DNA from: Elusimicrobiales bacterium
Lineage (GTDB): Bacteria > Elusimicrobiota > Elusimicrobia > Elusimicrobiales > Elusimicrobiaceae
Assembly: GCA_041651175.1 (NCBI GenBank)
Contig: JBAZJT010000005.1
Span: 62,001-126,000 of the forward strand
DNA: 64,000 bases
Reading direction: 5' to 3'
Within the stretch, counting starts at the first letter, position 1, and each line of letters starts with the position of its first letter. Positions 18,020 through 26,895 of the stretch are shown here, piece after piece. The position numbers were made by a program, and so were the translations under genes. A model generated the notes under the pieces. The model was given only the letters and a program-made list of their open reading frames with translations. It did no database searches and was not told the DNA's origin.

Positions 18020-18766
18020 ATGAACCGGAAAGGAACTTCGCTGGTGGAACTGGTCGTGGCCGTAGCACTGGTCGCAACCATGACCCTGTCAATCGGGGCT
18101 ATGTCAGGCATGATAGCCACGTCAAACGCGGCAATGGAAAAAAGCACGCTCAAAATGAGCAAGGCTAACATCGCTCTTGAAACCATAGTGGAAGGCATAA
18201 AGCACGCATCGCCGATGGTAGACAGCCAGGGCGCCAAAATGTGTTTTCTGATAACCGGCGGCGGCTCCAGCGTGCAGTTCAAGGGCATCAACGGCAAAAT
18301 ACAGCAGGTCAGCCAGTCCGGCAATCAGATCATTCATACGCCGGATGTGTCCAACCCCGCCAACACGCAGATAGTGGCAGACGAGGTGAATAAGCTGACC
18401 TTCTCCAAGGCCTCAGGCGACAACAGGCTCGTAATAGAAGTCTCTATGAAAAGTTCAGGCAACGCAACCACGGTAGCGTCAGCGGTATCGTCATCTTCCG
18501 GCAAATCGCTGTCCGGCGCCTCCGGCAAATCGCTGTCCGGCGCATCGCTGGGAGATTTGCTCAGTTCATGGCTGGCAGCGCTCGGCCTTTCCAACAATAA
18601 CGCCAACAATGCCGGCGGCAACAACACCAGCAACAGCGCCAGCAACACGGCCAGCAGCAATGGCAGCAGTTCTGACCAGAGCGTGACCAGCAGCGGCGAG
18701 CAAACTGCCATGCACACATCGGTATTTGCGCAGAACTCGTTTACATCCAGGTCAACCGTAAACTAG
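18020..18766 (+). CDS. Type IV pilin/pseudopilin-like protein with low-complexity tail
   Basis: The N terminus is a class III prepilin signal: short basic leader MNRKG, then TSLVELVVAVALVATM with Glu at mature position +5, so PilD-type cleavage is expected after Gly5. Residues to about 150 form a minor-pilin-like domain. The C-terminal about 100 residues are Ser/Asn/Gly-rich, including a twofold repeat of SGKSLSGA encoded by a near-perfect DNA duplication. The family assembles into pili or type II secretion pseudopili; PilB at 37-38 kb is a possible motor. AAGGAGGAG precedes the ATG, and expression is probably high because of the strong promoter and long leader. Confidence 0.78.
   Translation: MNRKGTSLVELVVAVALVATMTLSIGAMSGMIATSNAAMEKSTLKMSKANIALETIVEGIKHASPMVDSQGAKMCFLITGGGSSVQFKGINGKIQQVSQSGNQIIHTPDVSNPANTQIVADEVNKLTFSKASGDNRLVIEVSMKSSGNATTVASAVSSSSGKSLSGASGKSLSGASLGDLLSSWLAALGLSNNNANNAGGNNTSNSASNTASSNGSSSDQSVTSSGEQTAMHTSVFAQNSFTSRSTVN
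18495..18542 (+). repeat. 24-bp tandem duplication inside the pilin-like gene
   Basis: Two adjacent copies of a 24-base unit (TCCGGCAAATCGCTG followed by TCCGGCGC) encode SGKSLSGA twice. Being in frame and in the low-complexity tail, the copy number could vary without disrupting the gene. Confidence 0.7.
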
Positions 18767-18789
18767 GGCAGGCGGTTCCTTCCGGTTTT

Positions 18790-18836
18790 GGGCGGGCGCG
18801 GCGGATACACTCCGCCGAGCGCCCGCCCGCAGTATT
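18790..18836. terminator. Bidirectional terminator between the pilin-like gene and dnaE
   Basis: A very stable GC hairpin has arms at 18792-18805 and 18811-18826, interrupted by a two-base bulge, and is followed by AGTATTTT. It sits between convergent genes and ends just before the dnaE stop codon, so it probably serves both strands. Confidence 0.7.
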
Positions 18837-18837
18837 T

Positions 18838-21800
18838 TCAGGCGGTTTCCACAAGCCAGGAATTGCGGCCAAGCAGTTTCTCTATATCGTCCAGCAGAAG
18901 GGGAGTTACGTCCACCAGCGCGTCCGCCTCCACCAGCGTCCTCGCGCCGGAGGGGGAATGGACGCTCATGTAAACCTGAGTGCCGCCTTTGTGCTTCAAA
19001 AGCGCCTTATGCAGCGCCTTGAGTGTTTCCTCCTCAATTCCGGCGGGGATGTCCAGCATGATGTTACGCCCGTAGCGCGACATCGCGGTCATAAGCGGCA
19101 CCACATCGTCGGCAAAAATCTCCGGCTGCGCGTTTTCCGTTTCCGCGTCTATATTCACCTTGCCGGAAATCACCACTATGCCGTTTGCCGCTATATTGCC
19201 CGCCAGCTGCTGATACTTTTTAGGGAAAACGTTGACTCGGATGGAGGCGGTCAAATCCTCCAGCTCAAACTGCGCCCAGGGCTCCTTGGTGCGCTTGGAC
19301 TGTTTTTTGGACAGCCGGTCTATAAGCCCCGCCACGCGGACCGGGCCCGGCGTCTTTTTTTCAAGTATCTGCGCCACGGTGAGCGGGCCGGCCATTCTGA
19401 GCTGGTTTTTATAGCGCACAAGCGGATGGCCGCTTACATAAAACCCCAGCATCTCTTTTTCTGAGGCGAGCAGGTCATGCTCGGTCAGCGGCTTTGACTG
19501 GGGCGCGTCCGCGGGCGAGGCCGCAATGCAGGAGGCCATATGCTCCGCACCGAACAAGCTCGCCTGGCCGGACTGCTCTTCTTCGCGGCGGTCGGCGGCG
19601 GCTTCAAGCGCGGCATCCAGCAAGGCCAGCGCGCAGGCGCGGCCTGCTTCCGGCTTGATTCCGGGGTAGAGGCTGTCCAGCGCGCCAGCTCTGGCAAGGG
19701 ATTCAAAGGTCTTCTTGTTGGCCGCGCGGCAGCTTATGCGCGAGAGGAAATCGTCCAGGCTTTTGAACTCCCCGCCGGAACGCGCCGCCGTTATGGCCAG
19801 AGCCGCCTCGTCGCCGACATTTTTGACGGCCCTCAGCCCCACGCGGATGGCGTCTTTGCCGTCTGATTTTTCTATGCTGAAATCCGGCTGGGATTTGGAC
19901 ACATCCGGCGCGAGCACGGCTATGCCCATGTCGCGCGCGTCGTCAAGATAGTTGACAAGCCGGTTCTCCTTGTCCTCGGAGCCGATGGCGTTATGGCCTA
20001 TCTCGCTGGTGAGGGCGGAAGCCATGAACTCCGTCGGATAATTGGCTTTAAGATACGCCGTGTGGTATGCCACCAGCGCATACGCCACGGAATGCGACTT
20101 GTTGAACCCGTAGCCCGCGAATTCAGCCATCTGGTCAAAGATTTTTCCGGCCAGCTTGTCAGGGATATGCCGGGCATGGCAGCCTTTTAGGAATTTCTCT
20201 CGCATCTTGAGCATGGCGTCCACGTTTTTCTTGCCCATGGCCTTGCGCAGCCCGTCGGCCTCGCCGGGGGTAAATCCGGCCATGCTCTTGGCGACTTCCA
20301 TCACCTGCTCCTGATAAATCAGAGTGCCGTAGGTTTCCTTCAGTATCGGCTCCAGCAGCGGATGGTCGTAGACGATTTTTTTCCTGCCGTGCTTCCTATC
20401 AACGAAAGCCTCCAGCATCCCGCTCTGCATCGGGCCGGGGCGGTAAAGCGCGACAAGGGCCGATATCTCGCTGAACTGGTGGGGTTTGAGCGCGCGCACA
20501 AGGTCGCGCATGCCACGGCTTTCAAGCTGGAACACGCAGGTGGTGCGGGCCGAGCACAGCAATTCGTATGTCTTCGCGTCGTCCAGCGGGATTTTCTGCA
20601 GGTCTATTTCAACGCCGCGCAGCGACCGGACCATTTCAACCGTTTTTTCTATGACGGTAAGCGTGCGCAGGCCCAGAAAATCTATCTTAAGAAGCCCCAG
20701 TTTGGAAAGCGTCTCGCCCTCGTACTGGGTTGTAACCACCTCGCGCGAGCCTTTGGCCAGCGGGGTGTATTTCATGGCCGCCTCGCGCGTAACCACCACT
20801 CCGGCGGCATGCACGCCGGTATGCCGCTTGAGGCCCTCCAGTTTTTGCGCAAAATCAAGCAGCACTTTGACACGCGGCTCCGAGGCAGCTTTTTGCAGTT
20901 CCGGCACGGTCTGCAGCGCGCTGTAAACGGTGGCGTCCAGCGCATTGGGAATAAGCTTGGAGAGGGCGTTTGCCTCCTGCGGGGTGAAATCCATGACGCG
21001 CGCCACGTCTTTTACAGCCAGCTTGGCCTTGATGGTGCCGAAGGTGATTATCTGCGCCACGTTCTGCGCGCCGTATTTGTTGCGGACGTATTCAATGACC
21101 CTGCCGCGCCCCTCGTCGGAAAAATCTATATCCAGGTCCGGCATGGAAATGCGGTCCGGGTTCAGGAAACGCTCAAAGAGCAGGCCGTTCACTATGGGGT
21201 CCACACGGGTTATGTCCAGCGAATAGGCCACAAGCGAGCCGGCCCCGCTTCCCCTGCCCGGCCCCACGGGAACGCCGGCCCCGCGCGCATAGTTTATGAA
21301 ATCGCTCACTATCAGAAAGTAGCTGGGGAATTTCATCCGGTTGATGATGTCCAGCTCAAAGCGCAGCCGCTTGTCATACTCCGCCGGAATGTCTCCGCCC
21401 AGCTTGCGCCTAAGCCCGGACAGACAGAGCTTTTCCAGATATTTTTCATCGCTGCCCTCGCCCTCGGGGACGTCGAAAACAGGCAGTATGAACTTGTCGT
21501 GCGGGATTTCGACGCTGCAACGCTCGGCTATAACCAGTGTGTTTTTCACAGCGTCCGGCGTGTGGGAGAAAAGCTGCGCCATCTCCTCGGCGGATTTGAA
21601 ATAAAGCTCATGCGTGGTCATGCGCAGCCGCTGCGGGTCGTTGAGCTTGCTGCCGGTGGAGATGCACAAATGCACGTCGTGGGCTTCCCAGTCCTCTTTG
21701 CGCGGGTAATGGCAGTCGTTTGTGGCCACAAGCGGAATGCCGGTCTTGCGCGCCACTTCCAGCAGTCCGCGCATGGCCTGCTGCTCCTCCGGGATATTGT

Positions 21801-22353
21801 GGTCCATCAGCTCTATATAGAAATTGCCCTCGCCCATGATGTCGCGCAGCTTCAGCGCGAGCGCGCAGGCCGCGTCTGTATCCTCGGCAAGGCAATGCTG
21901 CGACAAATGCGATTTCAGGCAGCCCGACAACGCGATAACGCCCCTGGAGTGTTTCTCCAGCAGCTCCAGGTCTATGCGGGGGGAATAATGGAAGCCTTCC
22001 AGAAAAGCCGAAGACACCATCGCCATCAGATTCTGATAGCCTTCAAAATCCCGCGCCAGCAGCGTCATATGCCCGTTGAGCTTGGGCTCGTTTTTTTCGG
22101 TGCGGGCCGCTTTGGCGACATACACCTCGCAGCCGATAAGCGGCCTGACCCCAGCCTCGCGCGCGGCGAAATAGAAATCCGCCGCGCCGTACATGTTGCC
22201 GTGGTCGGTAACGGCGACGGCATTCATCCCCTTTGCCGGCAGCGATTTCAAAAATTCCGAGGGGCCGCCCTTGCCGTTGGTGATTTTGAGCATTCCGTCC
22301 AGCAGCGAATATTCGGAATGGTTATGCAAATGCGCGAATTCAGCAGAAGCCAT
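18838..22353 (-). CDS. dnaE: DNA polymerase III alpha subunit
   Basis: The 1171-aa protein has the expected domain order: an N-terminal PHP domain (HLHNHSEYSLLDGML), then the Pol-C palm with PVGPGRGSGAGSLVAYS and the catalytic PDLDIDFSDEGR (about 400-411). The thumb/fingers and helix-hairpin-helix region follow, then an OB-fold domain (about 990-1070). It is the replicative polymerase. Length is typical of DnaE1 and no frameshift is visible. AAGGA precedes the ATG. It is divergent from the Nudix gene, whose start is only 20 bases away. Confidence 0.95.
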   Translation of the reverse strand: MASAEFAHLHNHSEYSLLDGMLKITNGKGGPSEFLKSLPAKGMNAVAVTDHGNMYGAADFYFAAREAGVRPLIGCEVYVAKAARTEKNEPKLNGHMTLLARDFEGYQNLMAMVSSAFLEGFHYSPRIDLELLEKHSRGVIALSGCLKSHLSQHCLAEDTDAACALALKLRDIMGEGNFYIELMDHNIPEEQQAMRGLLEVARKTGIPLVATNDCHYPRKEDWEAHDVHLCISTGSKLNDPQRLRMTTHELYFKSAEEMAQLFSHTPDAVKNTLVIAERCSVEIPHDKFILPVFDVPEGEGSDEKYLEKLCLSGLRRKLGGDIPAEYDKRLRFELDIINRMKFPSYFLIVSDFINYARGAGVPVGPGRGSGAGSLVAYSLDITRVDPIVNGLLFERFLNPDRISMPDLDIDFSDEGRGRVIEYVRNKYGAQNVAQIITFGTIKAKLAVKDVARVMDFTPQEANALSKLIPNALDATVYSALQTVPELQKAASEPRVKVLLDFAQKLEGLKRHTGVHAAGVVVTREAAMKYTPLAKGSREVVTTQYEGETLSKLGLLKIDFLGLRTLTVIEKTVEMVRSLRGVEIDLQKIPLDDAKTYELLCSARTTCVFQLESRGMRDLVRALKPHQFSEISALVALYRPGPMQSGMLEAFVDRKHGRKKIVYDHPLLEPILKETYGTLIYQEQVMEVAKSMAGFTPGEADGLRKAMGKKNVDAMLKMREKFLKGCHARHIPDKLAGKIFDQMAEFAGYGFNKSHSVAYALVAYHTAYLKANYPTEFMASALTSEIGHNAIGSEDKENRLVNYLDDARDMGIAVLAPDVSKSQPDFSIEKSDGKDAIRVGLRAVKNVGDEAALAITAARSGGEFKSLDDFLSRISCRAANKKTFESLARAGALDSLYPGIKPEAGRACALALLDAALEAAADRREEEQSGQASLFGAEHMASCIAASPADAPQSKPLTEHDLLASEKEMLGFYVSGHPLVRYKNQLRMAGPLTVAQILEKKTPGPVRVAGLIDRLSKKQSKRTKEPWAQFELEDLTASIRVNVFPKKYQQLAGNIAANGIVVISGKVNIDAETENAQPEIFADDVVPLMTAMSRYGRNIMLDIPAGIEEETLKALHKALLKHKGGTQVYMSVHSPSGARTLVEADALVDVTPLLLDDIEKLLGRNSWLVETA

Positions 22354-22373
22354 AAAATTGGTATCCTTGCACT

Positions 22374-22919
22374 ATGACTGTCCATATTAAACTAATAGAG
22401 AAGCGAATTTGCAAAAGGCGGCTATACAAAGGCAGCGCGGTCAACTTCAATGTGGACACAATCCGCCTGCCCAACGGCAAGGCCGCCACGCGGGAATATC
22501 TGGACCATCCGGGCGCGGTGGCCGTGCTGCCCGTGCTGGAAAACGGCGACATCGTGCTGGTCCGCCAGTACCGCTATCCCATAGAGGAAGTAACCTGGGA
22601 AATCCCCGCCGGCAAAATGCACGGCAGGGGCGACAATCCGCTAAAACGCGCCGCCGCCGAACTGGCCGAGGAGACCGGCTACCGCGGACGGCTCAAGAAA
22701 ATGCTGGATTTCTGGCCCTGCTGCACCTTCTCCAACGAGCGGCTGCATATATACTCCTGCACGGACATGCGCCGCGGCAGCTCCTGCCCGGACGAGGACG
22801 AATTCCTCTGCGTCAAAAGCGTTCCCTTCGCAAAAGCGTTTGCGATGGTCAAAAGCGGCGCCATACGGGACGCAAAAACCGTCATCGCGCTGCTGGCCTG
22901 GCAATGCAAGTATAAATGA
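22374..22919 (+). CDS. Nudix hydrolase, ADP-ribose pyrophosphatase-like
   Basis: A 181-aa protein with the ADP-ribose pyrophosphatase layout: VLPVLENGDIVLVRQYRYP, then EIPAGKMH and the Nudix helix ELAEETGY. The Nudix box (about 80-103) deviates: it has one extra residue, the first Glu of Gx5E is not in place, and the Arg of REUxEE is Ala. The metal-binding ELxEE glutamates remain. It likely hydrolyses an NDP-sugar or ADP-ribose. A TATCCT box lies 6 bases before the ATG with no Shine-Dalgarno site, so it is probably leaderless. It overlaps the next gene as ATGA. Confidence 0.85.
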   Translation: MTVHIKLIEKRICKRRLYKGSAVNFNVDTIRLPNGKAATREYLDHPGAVAVLPVLENGDIVLVRQYRYPIEEVTWEIPAGKMHGRGDNPLKRAAAELAEETGYRGRLKKMLDFWPCCTFSNERLHIYSCTDMRRGSSCPDEDEFLCVKSVPFAKAFAMVKSGAIRDAKTVIALLAWQCKYK

Positions 22920-23914
22920 AAATACTGGTCCTGGGCGGCACACGGTTTTTCGGCATGGAGTTCGCGCGCCAGCGCGCGGCGGGGGGGGACCGCGTAACCG
23001 TGTTTTCGCGCCGCGCGCCCGTGGAAGACCTGCCGCCGTCAATCACCCAGCTTTGCGGCGAGCGGCGCAACGCCGGCGAGCTGCGCGAGCTTGCGCTGAC
23101 CCGCTGGGACGCGGTGGTGGACAACCTGTGCTTCACCGGGCAGGATGCGTCCGCCGCGCTGGAGGCTTTCGCCGGCAGGACCGGCATTTACGTGATGGTC
23201 AGTTCCGGCGATGTTCATCTGGCGCTCAAAAACGCGCAATCCCCTTTTGACGAGGATATGGCCGGGCGTCTGCCCGAAAACCCCGCCGCGCGGGAAACGC
23301 AGCCCTACGGCTGGGGCAAGCGCGAGGCGGAAAAGATTTTCAGGCAGGCCGCCATCGCGGCGGATTTTCCGGCCTGCGCCGTCCGTTTCCCCATAGTAAT
23401 CGGCCCCGGCGAACCGAAGCTGCGCGCCTATTCCTACTGGCTGCGGCTGGCCGACGGCGGCCCCGTCGTCGCGCCGGACGGAGGCCTCAATTACCGCCGG
23501 TATATCTACAGCGGCGACGCGGCGCGCGCGTTGTCGCTGCTTGTTGACCATCCCGGAAAATCCGCGGGCGAGACTTTTCATTTCGGCGACACCGTGCCGG
23601 TTACTCTGCGCGAATGGCTGGAGATGTCGGCTGACATTCTGGAAACCAGAGCGGACATAGCCGCCGTCCCGGCGGGCTGGCTGGAACGAAACGGCTTTGA
23701 CATCGCCGCCGCCTCGCCGTTTTCGCATCCTGAAAATTACGTGCTGGGCATAAGCAAGGCCGAAGACCTGTTCGGCTGGCAGTCAACGCCGCGCCGCAAA
23801 TGGCTGGAGCAGACCATACACTGGTATTTTCACGATTACCACGGCCCCAGGCCGGAAAACTACGCCGCCCGCGCCGCCGAAACGGCGCTGGTGAAAAAAT
23901 TCAACGGAGAATAA
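22916..23914 (+). CDS. NAD(P)-dependent epimerase/dehydratase-like protein (extended/atypical SDR)
   Basis: The 332-aa protein has an N-terminal Rossmann motif LVLGGTRFFG (4-13) and a catalytic-type YGWGKREAE (Tyr and Lys spaced YxxxK). This agrees with SDR proteins related to CSP41/isoflavone-reductase-like and NDP-sugar epimerases. The substrate is unknown. The start overlaps the Nudix stop (ATGA) and kdsC follows 2 bases after the end, so it may act in nucleotide-sugar metabolism together with kdsC, which is inference from position. Confidence 0.82.
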   Translation: MKILVLGGTRFFGMEFARQRAAGGDRVTVFSRRAPVEDLPPSITQLCGERRNAGELRELALTRWDAVVDNLCFTGQDASAALEAFAGRTGIYVMVSSGDVHLALKNAQSPFDEDMAGRLPENPAARETQPYGWGKREAEKIFRQAAIAADFPACAVRFPIVIGPGEPKLRAYSYWLRLADGGPVVAPDGGLNYRRYIYSGDAARALSLLVDHPGKSAGETFHFGDTVPVTLREWLEMSADILETRADIAAVPAGWLERNGFDIAAASPFSHPENYVLGISKAEDLFGWQSTPRRKWLEQTIHWYFHDYHGPRPENYAARAAETALVKKFNGE

Positions 23915-23916
23915 CC

Positions 23917-24507
23917 ATGAAAAAGCAAACCATCGCAAACCGCGCTTCAAAAATCAAACTGCTGCTGATGGACGTAGACGGCGTATTAACCGACGGGAGG
24001 ATGTATTTTCTGCCCGACGGCAGCACCGACGAGGTGAAGGGCTTCAACGCGCTGGACGGCATAGGCCTGCGGCTGCTGCGCAATTTCGGCATCACCACCG
24101 GCATGATAACCGGCAGAAGCAGCGGCTCCACGGAGGAGCGCGCCAGAACCCTTGCCATGAGATATGTTTACATGGGCTTTCTCTCAAAACTGGCCCCGCT
24201 TGAGGAGATACTGAAAGAGACCGGAATAAAAGCCGAGGAGACCGCCTATATCGGCGACGATTTGACGGATATTCCGGTCATGCGCCGGGTGGGGCTGGCC
24301 TGCTCGCCCGCCAACGCGGTGCCGGAGGTCAAGCGCTGCGCGCATTACATAGCCAAACGCTCCGGCGGCGACGGCGCGGCCCGCGAAATCTGCGAGCTGA
24401 TACTAAAATCGCAGGGCCTGTGGGACAAAGTGCTGCAAATGGCCGAAACCGCCCGCTGGGACAAACTGCCCCCCGGCAAAACCATCGTCAAGAAATGTGA
24501 ACATTGA
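23917..24507 (+). CDS. kdsC: 3-deoxy-D-manno-octulosonate 8-phosphate phosphatase (HAD IIIC)
   Basis: A 196-aa HAD-superfamily protein with motif I LLLMDVDGVLTDG (nucleophile Asp), motif II MITGRSS and motif IV YIGDDLTDIPVM. DGVLTDG and GDDLTD are diagnostic of KdsC, which releases phosphate from Kdo-8-P in lipopolysaccharide synthesis, and so point to a diderm envelope. GGAG lies about 8 bases before the ATG. The Kdo synthase and transferase are not in the window. An alternative reading as an N-acylneuraminate cytidylyltransferase-type phosphatase is less likely. Confidence 0.9.
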   Translation: MKKQTIANRASKIKLLLMDVDGVLTDGRMYFLPDGSTDEVKGFNALDGIGLRLLRNFGITTGMITGRSSGSTEERARTLAMRYVYMGFLSKLAPLEEILKETGIKAEETAYIGDDLTDIPVMRRVGLACSPANAVPEVKRCAHYIAKRSGGDGAAREICELILKSQGLWDKVLQMAETARWDKLPPGKTIVKKCEH

Positions 24508-24530
24508 CGGCGCTTTCCGGCGGGGAATTT

Positions 24531-24560
24531 TAACCGCGGATAACCGCAGATAACGGCAAA
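24531..24560 (+). repeat. Three 10-bp tandem units upstream of the NapH-like gene
   Basis: TAACCGCGGA, TAACCGCAGA and TAACGGCAAA stand in perfect 10-base register immediately before the gene that starts at 24567. One helical turn per unit would suit a multimeric DNA-binding protein; it may also be a dispersed intergenic repeat of no function. Confidence 0.5.
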
Positions 24561-24566
24561 GCATCT

Positions 24567-25709
24567 ATGGATAATTTGAAGCTCTCAGCCGCCGCAAGCA
24601 TTTTTGCGACATTGCCGGTAGCCGTGATGACGGCGCTGTTTATTTTCAAAACCGCGCCCGGCGGCGGCGCGGCGGCGCTGGCCGGTTCGCTGGCGGCGTT
24701 CGGCCTGCTTAATTTCTGCTTTTACCGTATGCTCCGCACGGGAAAAACAGACGCATACCGCGCGCCGGTTTTCATATTTTACGCGCTGATGTTCGCCGTC
24801 TCCTTTATCTCCAACCTGATAGAGGCCCGCGGCAGCATGGCCCTGCACGAATCCACAATTCTTGAAGGCGGCACGCCGTTTTGCCACATAGTGATACCGT
24901 TCACGCTTGTCCCGTTCGCGCTCACGCGGACGATAATATTCCCCGGCACCATAACCGGCGTCCACGCCGCGATAGCGTCAATGTTCGTGCTGTGGATAGG
25001 GGCGTCGCTTGCCATCGGGCGCGGCTGGTGCGGCTGGATATGTTTTTTCGGCGGGTGGGATGATATGTTCTCGCGCCTTCGCAAAACCGCGCGCGTCGCG
25101 CTGGCGGACCCGCGCTGGCGCGACATCTCCGCCGCCGTGCTTGTCACGGGGGTATTATTGTCGGCGGCGTCGCTGTCCCCGTTCTACTGCGAATGGCTCT
25201 GTCCGTATAAATGCGTTACCGAATTCGTGGCCGTAACCTCGGCAAAAATACTGTTTCAGACTCTGATTTTCATCTCGCTTTTTATCGCGCTGGTCATCGC
25301 GCTGCCTGTGCTTACAAAGCGGCGGACGCAGTGCGGTTTTTTCTGCCCGTTCGGGGCGTTGCAGTCGCTGACCAATAAAATAAACCCGTTTGAGATTAAA
25401 GCGGACGCCTCGCGCTGCTCCGATTGCGGCGCATGCGCGCGGGCCTGCCCGGTAATTGCGATAACCGCCCAATCCATCGCGCGGGGCGGAACGCTTTTAA
25501 ACTGCATCAAATGCGGGAAATGCGTTGATGTCTGCCCGCGGGGCGCGCTGGGCTTTGATATCAAGCTGACCGCCGGCGGCCCGTCTCCGCTCAAGCGGCT
25601 GCTGTTTCTGTACCCGGCCTTCATTTTTCTGTCGGCAATGGCAAGCGGGACAATTGCGGACGGGCTGCGCCGTCTGCTGCATTTTATGGCCACGGGGAGT
25701 TTTCTGTGA
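24567..25709 (+). CDS. NapH/RdxA-like membrane protein with two [4Fe-4S] clusters
   Basis: The 380-aa protein has about six hydrophobic spans. Membrane cysteine motifs GWCGWICFFGGW and CEWLCPYKC are typical of the NapH/NosR/YccM group, and a cytoplasmic ferredoxin domain (about 284-335) has CSDCGACARACP and CIKCGKCVDVCP. It should carry electrons between a quinol or ferredoxin pool and a periplasmic partner. It is followed by a small secreted or anchored protein (GTGA overlap) and a CcdA-like thiol transporter, suggesting a periplasmic redox group. The terminal acceptor is not visible. Confidence 0.82.
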   Translation: MDNLKLSAAASIFATLPVAVMTALFIFKTAPGGGAAALAGSLAAFGLLNFCFYRMLRTGKTDAYRAPVFIFYALMFAVSFISNLIEARGSMALHESTILEGGTPFCHIVIPFTLVPFALTRTIIFPGTITGVHAAIASMFVLWIGASLAIGRGWCGWICFFGGWDDMFSRLRKTARVALADPRWRDISAAVLVTGVLLSAASLSPFYCEWLCPYKCVTEFVAVTSAKILFQTLIFISLFIALVIALPVLTKRRTQCGFFCPFGALQSLTNKINPFEIKADASRCSDCGACARACPVIAITAQSIARGGTLLNCIKCGKCVDVCPRGALGFDIKLTAGGPSPLKRLLFLYPAFIFLSAMASGTIADGLRRLLHFMATGSFL

Positions 25710-26143
25710 CCGGCTGGCTCTGGGCTGTCCTGTGCGCGCTGCTTGCGCCGGCGGTTTTTTTCAGTTTTGAGAAAACCCCGCAGTTGCTGGCGGATATCAC
25801 CGGCATGAAAATCTCGCCCAGATTCAGCGGAGGCGAGGCTGCGGAAACAATCGCCGGCACAGGCTACAAGGCGGTTGTGCGCAGGCCGGTTTTTGACGGC
25901 CTGTTTTCCGAGAGAAAAGACGGCTTCATCCAGATTGATTTTGAACCGGACGGGCAATTCCCGCCGGTAATCGCGCGGAAATTTTCCTACAATAAAAACG
26001 GAATCGTCCACGGCTTCACCTTGACTTTGGACACCGCAAAACCCGCCGCGTCTTTATCCGGCGGCGACAGCGCGATTTTATCGGTAGCCGCAGTGGCGCG
26101 GACGCGCAATGCGATAATAGTGCGCGTGGCGCTCAGGCAGTAA
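25706..26143 (+). CDS. Membrane-anchored/secreted small protein of unknown function (145 aa)
   Basis: It begins with a GTG that overlaps the TGA of the NapH-like gene. A hydrophobic N-terminal segment (WLWAVLCALLAPAVFFSF) could be a signal anchor, followed by a soluble beta-rich domain (about 30-145) without cysteines. No family is recognised. Its place between two redox membrane proteins suggests it belongs to the same periplasmic system. Confidence 0.6.
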   Translation: MTGWLWAVLCALLAPAVFFSFEKTPQLLADITGMKISPRFSGGEAAETIAGTGYKAVVRRPVFDGLFSERKDGFIQIDFEPDGQFPPVIARKFSYNKNGIVHGFTLTLDTAKPAASLSGGDSAILSVAAVARTRNAIIVRVALRQ

Positions 26144-26170
26144 ATTTTGCAAACGAACTCTGGAGGAATT

Positions 26171-26872
26171 ATGGGAATATATCACTTCGCGTCGGCTTTT
26201 GCGGGGGGGGTGCTGTCGTTTTTCACGCCCTGCGTGTTTCCGCTTCTGCCGGGATACATATCAATGATTTCCGGAGTCTCGGCAGCGGAGGCGGAAGCCG
26301 GCGGCAATGCCGCGCGGCGGGCGGGGCTGGCCTCGCTGATGTTCGTGGCAGGGTTTGCGGCGGTGTTTTCCGCGCTGGGCGCGTCCGCGTCGGCCATAGG
26401 AGGTTTCCTCAGCGACAACACGCGGCTCATCTCCGTCCTGGCCGGCATTGCGCTGGTTTTCTTCGGGCTGGCGGCGATGGGCGCATTCCGGCTGGGATTC
26501 ATGCAGCGGGAAATGCGGTTTTCCCCGGCGAAAATAAAGCCGGGGCCCGGGGGAGCTTTCGCCATGGGCGTGGTATTCGCGCTGGGCTGGTCGCCCTGCA
26601 TAGGCCCCATACTGGCGGGATTTCTGACCATGGCCGCCTCGCAGGACACCGCGCTGGAAGGCTGCGCGCTTTTGTTTGCCTTCTCGCTCGGGCTGGGACT
26701 GCCTTTTGTAATGGCGGGATTTGCCGTCGGCAAGCTGTTCGCGCTTATGGCTAAATACCGTAGGTTTGTCCGCTTTGCGGAAATAACCGCAGGGGCGCTG
26801 CTGGCGGTCATAGGCATAATGCTGATTGTCTCCGCCAAGCCGGAATTCGTGCGCAGGCTGCTGCCGCTTTAA
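26171..26872 (+). CDS. ccdA: CcdA/DsbD-type thiol-disulfide transmembrane protein
   Basis: A 233-aa protein with six predicted spans and the two conserved cysteines of the CcdA fold, in SFFTPCVFPLLPGY (helix 1) and LGWSPCIGPILAG (helix 4). It transfers reducing power from cytoplasmic thioredoxin to periplasmic thioredoxin-like proteins, for example in cytochrome c maturation. A TlpA-like protein at 45.0 kb could be a recipient. I use the ATG preceded by GGAGG at 6 bases. Confidence 0.9.
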   Translation: MGIYHFASAFAGGVLSFFTPCVFPLLPGYISMISGVSAAEAEAGGNAARRAGLASLMFVAGFAAVFSALGASASAIGGFLSDNTRLISVLAGIALVFFGLAAMGAFRLGFMQREMRFSPAKIKPGPGGAFAMGVVFALGWSPCIGPILAGFLTMAASQDTALEGCALLFAFSLGLGLPFVMAGFAVGKLFALMAKYRRFVRFAEITAGALLAVIGIMLIVSAKPEFVRRLLPL

Positions 26873-26895
26873 TATAATGAAGGAAAGGAGAAACC

